A DNA stretch of 64,000 bases from Cranoglanis bouderius (Eukaryota; Chordata; Actinopteri; Siluriformes; Cranoglanididae), in NCBI GenBank assembly GCA_023630585.1, contig CM042540.1, positions 17,958,574-18,022,573 on the forward strand. The letters are read 5' to 3'. This document shows, piece by piece, positions 54,631-64,000 of this stretch. Each line of letters opens with the position of its first letter. The first letter of the stretch is position 1. The position numbers and the translations under genes are program-made. The notes beneath the pieces were generated by a model. The model saw nothing but the letters and a program-made list of their open reading frames with translations, was not told the DNA's origin and searched no databases.

Positions 54631-55059
54631 ATGAGATACAGAATAACTGTATAAATGAACACGGTTTTTTATTGAATAGTAAATGCAGTATGGTCTGTGT
54701 GGGATATAGGCTAGAGTAGGTACAATTTTATCTGCAAATCAAACAAAGAAAAACACATTTAAGATCAATAGCCTTTTTCTTTCTTTTATTATTATTTTCT
54801 TTTTTCTCTTTTTTTCTTTTTAAGAAAAAGTTGACGTGGTAAGCATAGATATGTAGCTCATACCACTAGATGGCAGGATAGGTGAATGTTTTAGGGAAAT
54901 TGCTCACTAGTCTCTAGGCTGTGTGACCATATGATGGAGCTGCTTCCTCACAAGTTGCAAAAAGCTCAAATAGGAAGTCTCAGTGACCTCCCTCATTACA
55001 GCTCCCTTTCTAAAATAGTCTGTTAAAATTGCATGTTCAAAAATAATTATCATCACACC

Positions 55060-55940
55060 TGTCATGAGTCTGACTCCAAATAACGATCAGCTGTTTCTGT
55101 AAGATCTTCTTGACTTCTTCTTGGTTTCATCCGACTGTTGAAGCCATTGTTCGCAAAGAGCTTCCTAAACACATGTGGGATCTTAGTGTTGAAAGGTATT
55201 AATCAGGAGAGGGGAGCAAAAGAAATTCCAAAACATTAGATGTACCATGGAACAATGTGAAATTCATCATCAATGAGTGGAGAAAATGGGACACCACAGT
55301 GACATTACCAAGAACAGGACATCCCTCCAAAGTTAATGAAAGGACAACACAAAAACCTATCAGGCAGGCTGCCAAGTGACCTACGGCAACATTAAAGGAG
55401 CTGCAGGAATATTTGGCATGCACTGGTCACTCCCTGCATTTGACAACAATCTTTCATATTCTTCACAAGTCTGGACTTTGGAGTAGGGTGGCTAAAAAAA
55501 AAAGTACTTTCTCATGGAAAAAAAATCCAACCCTGCCTAAATCAACCCCAAATCATTCGGCAAAATGTGTTGTTGTCTGATGAGACCAAGGTAGAACTTT
55601 TTGAGCATAATTCTATAAGATATGTTTCACGCAAAATCAAGACAGCGTATCAGCCAAAGAACACCATACCCACAATGAAGCATGGTGGTTGCAGCAGCAT
55701 GCTATAGGGCTGCAACTCTTCAGCTGGGACTAGGGCTCTAATCAAGATCATGGGAATCATGGATAACTGCAAATACCAATCTATTCTGGCAAAAAAAAAA
55801 AAAAAGCCTGCAGGCCTGGAATGACTTGAAGAGGGCTGTGAACAGGAGATCCTTGCAATTTGATAGACCTAAAGCATTTTTGCAAGGAAACGAGGAATAC
55901 AATTGCCAAATCAAGATCAAGTTTGAAGACTCTTAACCAA
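55060..55940 (+). pseudogene. decayed Tc1-like transposase
   Basis: Scattered readable pieces: NNVKFIINEWRKWDTTV-like (55245-55300), LPRTGHPSKVNERTTQKPI, LLSDETKVELFEHNS (55570), PTMKHGG, then a 3' piece with WNDLKRAVNRRSLQFD (55818). Many stops, an A tract and deletions. No TIRs identified. Confidence 0.65.
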
Positions 55941-55964
55941 AAAGACTGAGTGCTGTATTACAAA

Positions 55965-56345
55965 CAAAAGGATCTCAGCTCAGTCTGGTCATTCTCCTCT
56001 GATCTCTCTCATCAGCAAGGTGTTTCATCCTACAGACCCTCCGGTCACAGGATGTTTTTTGTTTTTCTGAACATTCTGTGTAAATTCTGGAGACTTTTAT
56101 GGGTGAAAATCCCAGGAGATCAGCAGTTTCTGAAATTCTCAAACCAGTCCTTCTGGCACCAATATCCATGCCACGGTTAAAGTAATAGAGATCACACTTT
56201 TCCCCCATTCTGATGTTTGATGTGAACATTAACTGAAGCTACTGACCTGTATCTGCATGATTCTATGCATTGTGCTGCTGCCACATGATTGGCTGATTGG
56301 ATAACTGCATAAATAAGCAGGTGGATGGTGAGCGTATGCTGCAAC
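55965..56345 (-). mobile_element. fragment of a Tc1/mariner-like element (copy 2 of family)
   Basis: The reverse strand reads …catgtggcagcagcacaatg, AACATTAACATCAGAATGGG-type sequence, GISETADLLGFSPIKVSRIY and then QGVETP-like text. Same family as 27026-27345 in the opposite orientation. Confidence 0.55.
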
Positions 56346-56569
56346 ATAGTGAGGAAAAATACAGCACATATTATTATATACAGCAGTAGCAGCTGGTGAG
56401 GGTTTTGGGTTCAAAAACCTGCTTAAACTGAAAGAGACACCTGAATCAATGTTTATTTAATTTATAGGTTTAATTATAGTTTCACAGTCTTGATGTTCTT
56501 GATTAATTTATACATTATATAAATTATCTCTCTATCAATACATTTATACATCCATAATTCTGGCATGAG

Positions 56570-57060
56570 CTTAATCCTATATTCAATATTAATTGTATCA
56601 AGATCCTTCTTCACAAATACCCTGCTCTGGGGGAATCCCAATGTCCCAAATCCCCAGTCTGGAACCATTCCTACTTCCCAAGTCCCTGCCAGCTCAAATT
56701 GCTCAAACTCATTGGCATTCTAAACAGGTTCACCTGTTACTCATTCGACTCTGTGAATATACAGTATATACTGCTCATTGCTTATTTGCATTCCCTGCTT
56801 ACACTATTAAGTCACTGTTACTCATGTTCTGGTCTGTATTTGTCGTGCAGGATTTTGCTTTGGTTTTCAGATGTTCATATGTTACTTGGTTTGTGTGTGT
56901 GCTCTGTTTATGGTTTTTGATCCAGTTACCTTGTTGTTTGTCTTTGGCTTTGTTTTGCCCTGCATGTTTTTTATAACAATAAACCTCATTGTTTATTTTA
57001 ACCTGTACATGTATTCAGTTGTCTGGTCCAATCCTGGCACACTTCACAAAATTAAATAAT
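56570..57060 (+). repeat. possible LTR or retroelement fragment
   Basis: The sequence from ccctgctctgggggaatccc to tataacaataaacctcattg has the CT/TG-rich body and AATAAA placement of an LTR, but TG…CA ends and a duplication were not found. Confidence 0.25.
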
Positions 57061-58257
57061 ATGCTGTACACCACGGCGCAGTTGAATTATCAAATCTGAT
57101 CTGTCAGAAGGTGTTGATTATTGTTTTTTTTTTATAACATCAGCTCTGACAATAATTCTGTCTGCAAGGCAAATCACAGGTTTATATTAATGTGCTTATT
57201 CTAATACATTATGATATTTATAGAAAACAGCCAATTCACAAGGGCTTGTATGGAGGAGGCTCTACATATTCCTAGCATAATAAAACCAGATTTAAAAACA
57301 GGTTATTTAATAAAGAGAAAAATATAATAGTTATGGTGACGTTTTTTGTGAAGAGACATTTATTTAACATTTATGTTTATGTTTATGTCTATTAAGTCTT
57401 GACGTTTTGTAGCAGTCAGTAAGTTTTCTACTGTGAAAGAAACTTAAGGACACAGGACTTTGCACCAACAAAGGCTTATGTCTTTTTAACTTTGTTGCTT
57501 ATTTTCCATTAACAGCATGCCCTATTGTATTTTATTTCACACATATTAATTGTATTATTCAGTTAATTACTAGTGTCTCGGTCAATATGTTTTGCAATAT
57601 TTTTATGAGTCCTTACTGGACAGCATGTGCATGTATATAAATATATATAACTGCCAACAATATAACACAAGAGGGAGTTAGGGAGTGTTATTGCGAATAA
57701 GATCACTGCAGTAATTTGGTCATAGATCATCACAGTTGTGGTGCTGTATTTACGGTAACTGTCCAATGTTTGCATTCTGCCTTCAGCATGACCTTAAATG
57801 ATAATATCACTTTCTTTCTCTAAATGTGGTCAAAGTTACTACAGGATGTAAGTACTGCTACTTTCCAAACTGAAAAAAAAAAAATCACCTAATGGAAATA
57901 CTGTACAGTGGTTCCAAATATTATTTGCTTATGATTATGGCACTTACTTTTGAATATTCTTACAAATTTTCTTGAAGTTGCTGAACCAACAACCAGTTGT
58001 TGAACAAATGGATCATCTCTTTCTTAGAGTTCATGATTGAAATTATCCCTTGTCATGCCACCTCAGCAAAGTAAATTCTGTGCTTACTTTAATTTAGAAA
58101 CATACTTTCATGTATAAATAGGCCTAACGGGTACACACCATACATGTTCTTGTTTCAACTGGATAATGAATGGGTGTTTGAAAAACAGTAAATGAGAGAA
58201 AAGCACTGTAATTACATCTTCTCATGTTCCCAGAGACTCATGATCATAGTGATCAGA
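57061..58257. other. AT-rich intergenic DNA
   Basis: No gene, RNA or repeat with clear ends was recognised here. Confidence 0.4.
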
Positions 58258-60259
58258 GTGCCACTGCACATCCAACCGCTTGTTAACTGCTTATTCGTTA
58301 GGCATCTGACCTCTTAATTGCCTCAATAATAAAATGAGATTTTGTGGTCAAGGGTAGGGCCTTGACTTTTTTACAGTCACGTTCTGCCTGTCCTTGTTAA
58401 AGCTGATGGAGTATATTTCATTGTAGGCTCTTCCTGTGGATCAAGGAGGAGTGCACATATTTGTGTCTCTCTGCTCTCACTGCTAATTTGATCTGATTCT
58501 CAAATGGTTTCAACCTTTCCAGACTAAAGGTCTTGTGGGGTTTTGTGTACAGGTAGCAAGTGTGACCACATAGCAGGAGATTATAATGGTTGTGAAATCC
58601 AGGTTTTTGTATGAGCTGTTATTATTCAACTGTCTCTGCCATGTCTATGTCCATGATGTCATCAGATATAATGACTGTGGTGCACAGGTCTGCCAAACAG
58701 AGGTTGGATTTGTTTACTTAAGCCATAACAAACAAAAAAAAATCTCAACAACTAATAAAAAGTCTGATATGTCTTTTGAGCTCACCAATGAAATCCTTTT
58801 GTGATATCTTCATTGGTTTTGACATACATCAAATTCCTGAACCAACATTTTCCCATGTTCCCCCTAAAACTAATACCCATGCTGACACTTGCATTTATAA
58901 GCCTCTGTATAATTGTTATACTGAATGCCAGTATATTTTTTTCTATTGTACAGTACTGCTAGAATTTAGTCATTTTTATTCTGTTACTATTGGGTCAGAC
59001 AGCGTCTTTCACATAATTGCTTTGCTCTAATGGATTGTCTGCCCTGATCTGTTCCATAAAACTGCATCCAAACCCACCTGAGTGTGACAGAAGACTTCAT
59101 CCAAGTCAGGCAGAGGTCCTGCCCATTCACCAGTGTCCCCTGGTTGCACCTCAGCATAATGCTGAATAACAGTTATATCAGATTCACTCATCACGACCAC
59201 TATTCTGGTAACCATTGACCAGTTCTCCAAATCACTTAGTTTAATCCAGCTTCACATTTTATCCACAGCTTTTGAAACCACTGAGCTTATATTTCAGTAC
59301 ATATTTAGGAACTTTGGCATCCCTGAGGATATTGTTTCAGACAGAACCTCAATGGACATTACCAGTCTGGAAGGTTTGGGGGTTTCGGTGATCTTAACCT
59401 CAGGGCATTGCCCACAGTCAAAGGATTCTGAGGATGCAGAAATGTGAGGAATCCATACATTGGACACTTCAAGATTATTTGACATATCAGTTATGCGACT
59501 TGAACTACCAAGACAATATTGTTCATCTCCCACTTTCCCTGTTTCTCTGTTGAAACGCCCTAGTGCATGAACCTTTAGAAGCACCTTTGGATTTGGGAAT
59601 ACAACCTGCTTACATCATATGAGATACTGGATTCCAGGATATCCTGAGCTGGAACCCAGCATCTTTCCTCAGGGCTTTATCATTCCCAGTCAATCAAATA
59701 CTGCATCCTACCACATATGATTCCATGACAATTGTATATCTGTTTTTTGCCTAGTCTTTTTGTCTGTTTGTAGACCCTTTGCCCACCTCACATTCCTTAT
59801 CATTGTTTTGCCCCAATCCTGTCAATAAAACCTGCATTTGCATCCAAAACTGTCTGTGAAAATATTTGTGTAAAAAACATCAGTTGTAAAGTATACTTCC
59901 AGCATACCTCGTCTCTAAAGACTGTACCACAGTTAAAGAAAAATACAAACTGCTTGAAATTGAATGACTGGCTTCACATTAAATACTGTAAGTGGGTAAG
60001 CAGTATTTATAGTTCACAATGTACTTTCCACATTGTTGATGTTCTTGGCCACCGTTGTGCTTTGGTCACTTTTGTCCTGTGCCATAATGGCAGCATAAGC
60101 TTGACCAAACTTTAAATTTTAGTTACATCAAGATCCCTTTGAAGTAATGAAATGCATTTTTTTTTTAAAAGTCACTTGGCTGAGGAGGAGTACTGCACCA
60201 CAAAGTTACATAATGTTTAACAAATAAGCAGTTAACAAGTGGTTGGATGTGCAGTGGCA
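58258..60259. repeat. inverted-repeat pair about 2 kb apart
   Basis: ccactgcacatccaaccgct / tgttaactgcttattcgtta at 58261-58300 recurs reversed at 60217-60259 (aacaaataagcagttaacaa / gtggttggatgtgcagtgg) with few mismatches. Similarity seems to run about 50-60 bp. The enclosed DNA contains a Gypsy integrase relic and no transposase for the repeats themselves. It may be the two ends of an unclassified transposon. Confidence 0.55.
59206..59450 (+). pseudogene. Ty3/Gypsy integrase relic
   Basis: The + frame reads VTIDQFSKSLSLIQL, then AFETTELIFQYIFRNFGIPE, DIVSDR and, after a deletion, LEGLGVSVILTSGHCPQSK, matching the core of Gypsy integrases (first Asp in ID, second in SDR). Premature gaps; no reverse transcriptase or LTRs located nearby. 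Degraded pol sequence may extend from about 59040 to 59700. Confidence 0.7.
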
Positions 60260-60264
60260 TCTCC

Positions 60265-60831
60265 ATGTAGTCTGGGTTCTACTTTTATGTTAGAGATCAT
60301 AGTATGCACAGTATTTCTACACTTTCTACACAAGATTTAGATGCCTGTTATAATTCACTAAAATACGTCTAAGATAATGTAATGACTATTTGTCTTTAAC
60401 CATCACTCTGTAACTACAATTAGAAACATTTTAAATTAAAAAGTGAATTGTTTTGATTGAATTGATAAAAATGTACACATGATAAAATCTAACAAAATGG
60501 GAGAAATTAGAAAACATGAGATACTAGGAAATAATAGAGAAAAAAGACAACACGAGAAATGTAATTATCTGTTTTTATTAAAGTTCTTGCATCTCTACTT
60601 GAATCTGTTCTCCAACAGAAATGGAAGGCCACATTTCTTTTACATACCCTTAGTGCATCACTTTAAAGAGCCAATCACAAATCACTGAAAATAGTTTTTA
60701 TTGCAGTGATTTTTTTTCTTTTAAGATTGACAATTTTACAATATGTTTAAGTTTTAATAAATAAACTTAAACTGCATAAAAACCTACAAGACATAAAATT
60801 ACATTTCAGTCAGGCATAAACTTATAAAGTG

Positions 60832-60864
<33 letters not shown>

Positions 60865-61550
60865 CATATTGACCCTCTTGACACAGGTCACATTCTCCCT
60901 AAGCTGAGACCTTGGTAGGGTCTACTATACAAAATAAATACCCTACAGATTTTATTTGTACAGGTATAAAACAGTATACAATTTCATACAGCACATAAAA
61001 ATAGCACACAGTGTTTTGAGTAACAAACACATATACTGCTGGAATGCAATGGAATGCCATGTCTATAATTGTTAGGCTGCATAGGAAAATATGTTGGTGG
61101 CGATGATGAGCATTGGGTTCATTCAAATTGACAAGAAAAAAAAGTGTCCTCATTGGGATTTCTAACTTCATTGCAACCAATATAAACTTATAGTACTAAA
61201 TCCACCTTAATAGTGTGAACAATAACATATTATGAACTGAATATTACTAAATATAAGCTCCACTTTTGTGTATTAATAAATATGACTAATAAAAATCAAC
61301 TAAAAGAGACTGTTATAAGAATTTGTACAACATTAGCACAGCAGGAGGTGTTGGGAATGCTGGCAAGTGAAGCTTAGTCTAAAAAAACATCCTCAACTTA
61401 GTAAACAAAAGACTCATAATTATAATTGCACTTCCCTGGTGACACATAGACTGAGATTTAATTACTGTTTTCTTTCAAAATGCATTATATTTATAGAAAC
61501 ACTAATCAAACCCTGGCATCGATGACTTGGACTTTGATTTCTGAAATATA
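60265..61550. other. intergenic or distal 3' UTR DNA downstream of slc13a5
   Basis: AT-rich, with a T tract at 60831-60859 and several minus-strand AATAAA words (for example near 60697). Could hold the slc13a5 poly(A) site if the Tc1 element at 61551-63002 lies inside its 3' UTR. No coding sequence recognised. Confidence 0.35.
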
Positions 61551-63002
61551 CGGTGGTGCTTGAAAGTTTGTGAATATAATATTGTGAATTTTATATATAT
61601 CTGCATTAATATGACCTAAAACATCGTCAGATTTTCCCACAAGTCCTATAATTAGACAAAGAGAACCCAATTAAACAAATGAGACAAAAATATTATACTT
61701 GATTACTTATTTATTAAAGAAAATTATCCAATATTACAAATTTGTGAGTGGCGAAAGTATGTGAACCTCTATTAGCATTTAATTTGAAGGTGAAATTAGA
61801 GTCAGGTGTTGTCAATGGGATGAACACCCTGTTTTATTTAAAGATCTATCAAATGTTGAGCTTCACAGCACATGTTTGTGGAAGTGTATCATGGCATAAA
61901 CAAAGGAGATTTCTGAGGAACTCAGAAAAAGATTTGTTGATGCTCATCAGGCTGGAAAAGGTTACAAAACCATCCACCAATCCACAGTCAGACAGATTGT
62001 GTACAAATGTAGGAAATTCAAGACCATTGTTACCCTCCCCAGGAGTGGTCGACCAACAAGTGTTCATGAGCCCACCATCAGGAGAACACTGAAGAACAAT
62101 GGTGTGCATGGCAGGGTTGCAAGGTGAAAGTCACTGCTCTCTAAAAAGAAAATTTCTGCCTGTCTGCATTTGCTAAAGATCACGTGCACAAGCCAGAAGA
62201 CTATTGGAAAAATAGGTGGACAAATGAGACCAAAATAGAATTTTTGGTTTAAGTGAGAAGCGTTATGTTTGGAGAAAGGAAAATACTGAATTCCAGCATA
62301 AGAACCTTATCCCATCTGTGAAACATGGTGGTGGTAGTATCATGGTTTGGGCCTGTTTTGCTGCATCTGGGACAGGACAGCTTGCCATCATTGATGGAAC
62401 AATGAATTCAGAATTATACCCCTGAATTCTAAAGCAAAATGTTAGAACATCTGTCCATGAATTGAATGTCTCAAGTGGTTCATGCAGCAAGACAACAACC
62501 CTAAGCACATGTCATTCTACCAAAGAATGGTTAAAGGTTAAAAATAAAGTTAATGTTTTGGAATGGCCAAGTCAAAGTCCTGAACTTACTCCAATAGAAA
62601 TGTTGTGGAAGGACCTGAAGCAAGCAGTTCATGTGAGGAAGCCCACCAATATCCCAGAGTTGAAGCTGTTCTGTACTGAGGAATGAGCTAAAATTCCTCC
62701 AAGCCGATGTGCAGGATCGATTAACAGTTACCGGAAACGTTTAGTTGCAGTTATTGCTGTACAAGGGGGTCACCCCCAATACTGAAAGCAAAGGTTCACG
62801 TACATTTGCCACTCACAGATATGTAATATTTGATCATCTTCCTCAATAAATAAATGATCAAGTATAATATTTTTGTCTCATTTGTTTAATTGGGTTCTCT
62901 TTATCTATTTTGAGGACTTTTGTGAAAATCTAATGATGTTTTAGGTCATATTTATGCAGATATATGGAAAATTCTATATTCACAAACTTTCAAGCACCAC
63001 TG
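61551..63002 (+). mobile_element. Tc1-like element with decayed transposase, next to the slc13a5 3' end
   Basis: Ends cggtggtgcttgaaagtttg and caaactttcaagcaccactg, bordered by TA, with long matching arms (atgacctaaaacatc, gagaacccaattaaacaaat). The transposase relic covers 61897-62690: ISEELRKRFVDAHQAGKGYK, HGRVAR, broken middle, QQDNNPKHMS-like, then EWPSQSPELTPIEMLWKDLK. Many stops and frameshifts. It ends 223 bp from the slc13a5 stop codon. Confidence 0.85.
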
Positions 63003-63225
63003 TACACTCCCAAGAAGATGAAAGCATGCATAAATGCTACTTAGTGAATCAGGCAATTGCGTTAATAATAGGAGCTGGAGAAAACAAAACATGGCTATCC
63101 GATCACAGATGGAGTATGAAAAAAACTCACATTTGGGCTCTGTCATGTTGCACCACTTATGTAATCATATTTGGGGAGAATAAGCAGTTTCTCTTGTGTC
63201 TCTTCACTTGCGTCTGTCATGCCTT

Positions 63226-63705
63226 TCACAAGCCTGTGCTGTTGGCCCATGTAGGGAAAGAGTCCAAATGGAACATTGCCTTTCCCCAGGTGTTGATGGC
63301 CAGTGTGATGCAGAAGATTCCTATAATGTTCATCATTATGCCAGCCTTTGCCTTGAATAGATGAAAACCACCAAATGATTTGATCAAAACAAGAATAAAC
63401 TCAACAAAAGGATAGTAGAGCTTATGTGACCTACGTATAAATGTATAATGGTCAAGGGCAAGGTTGTGAATAGTACTCAAAACTCAAAAGTGGACAAATT
63501 ATTAACCAATCAAAAGAGTATTTATAGCTTTCAAGAGCATGATTATTATCTAAGAGAGAAGTCTCACCATGTCCGACACCTTGAGGTAGCCATAGGAGAA
63601 TACGATAGCATTGGGGGGTGTTGCCACGGGTAACATGAAGGCAAAAGAGGCACTGAGTGTGCAGGGCACCATGACATACAAGGGGTTCATTCCAATGGAG
63701 TGTGA
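63226..63705 (-). CDS. slc13a5: slc13a5, sodium-dependent citrate transporter (last two coding exons)
   Basis: Exon 63705-63568 (46 codons, acceptor ttttag, donor gtgaga) encodes GMNPLYVMVPCTLSASFAFM followed by LPVATPPNAIVF, the conserved Na+/dicarboxylate symporter (SLC13) signature near the C-terminus. The final exon 63351-63226 encodes AKAGIMMNIIGIFCITLAINTWG and then FPTWAN, ending TGA at 63228-63226. Order and sequence match human SLC13A5 (NaCT) as I recall it, the plasma-membrane citrate importer. The rest of the gene lies right of 64000; 63706-64000 is intron. A Tc1-like element ends about 220 bp past the stop codon, so it lies in or just beyond the 3' UTR. SLC13A2/A3 are possible alternatives, but the TWANSTGL-like tail and the neighbouring pitpnm3 favour SLC13A5. 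Confidence 0.88.
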
Positions 63706-64000
63706 CTAAAATGCAAAAATGAAATAATATATGCATGACATTTGGTTAAAGCTCTACTATAATTCTCTAATTCAGATCTCTAATTTAAATGATGGTATTC
63801 TGTACTGTGAGCTGTCATTTTGTCTGTGTAATTAAGCTGGGATCCTTCTGGATGATACATCCAAGACTGACTCATGTCTGCAAGAAAGCAGCTGCTCCTC
63901 AGAACTATTGCACAACTGGGGAGCAAACCATAACATAACAGCTGACGCATAGTAATTTAAGCTTTTGAGACATGGCTTAGATCTTTTTTGGGTGTAAAAG

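Noticed and set aside
56593..57059. Hydrophobic open frames (127 and 62 codons) as a possible membrane protein
   Set aside because: TG-rich, LTR-like DNA gives runs of F, V, L and C by composition; no start context, splice partner or family match.
1..64000. CRISPR arrays, prophage, operons or bacterial defence systems
   Set aside because: All tandem repeats are eukaryotic microsatellites or minisatellites, and the genes are spliced vertebrate genes.

Overview
The window is animal nuclear DNA, almost certainly from a teleost fish: multi-exon genes with GT/AG introns, long dinucleotide microsatellites, and very many Tc1/mariner-type transposons with TIR ends and TA target duplications. The number of Tc1 families and the catfish-like interspersed repeats make an otophysan (possibly siluriform) fish likely, but that is inference.

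Four protein-coding genes were reconstructed exon by exon, with splice phases that close. (1) 461-16763, + strand: the 3' portion (14 exons, C-terminal 776 residues) of pitpnm3, with DDHD and LNS2 domains, followed by a probable 3.7 kb 3' UTR to a poly(A) signal at 20474. (2) 25611-36473, + strand: a complete 17-exon SLC47A (MATE) proton/organic-cation antiporter of 616 residues. (3) 38549-52117, - strand: a second complete 17-exon SLC47A paralogue of 541 residues, convergent with the first; exons 2-15 have identical lengths in both. (4) 63226-63705, - strand: the last two coding exons of slc13a5 (Na+/citrate cotransporter). In human, PITPNM3 and SLC13A5 lie near each other on 17p13 and SLC47A1/SLC47A2 are a convergent pair on 17p11.2, so the block looks like conserved synteny with the MATE pair inside it.

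The remaining sequence is mostly introns and intergenic DNA filled with mobile elements. These include at least seven Tc1-like elements (one with a nearly uninterrupted DD34E transposase at 37216-38163 between the two MATE genes), two solo LTRs with perfect 5-bp target duplications, one tRNA-derived SINE with a perfect 14-bp duplication, a nested transposon stack with a LINE fragment (45218-49122), a foldback Tc1 derivative, Gypsy gag/SCAN-like and integrase relics, and several MITEs. Least familiar is a 1.85 kb element at 52326-54173, directly upstream of the second MATE gene. It has TIRs, a spliced-looking transposase relic with an HGKG-x(2)-DGVG motif, and at least eight copies of a 12-bp word in both orientations.

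The two MATE paralogues differ at residues known to be essential in human MATE1. The + strand copy lacks the glutamates equivalent to E300 and E389; the - strand copy keeps an acidic residue at both. No bacterial genes, CRISPR arrays or operons are present.
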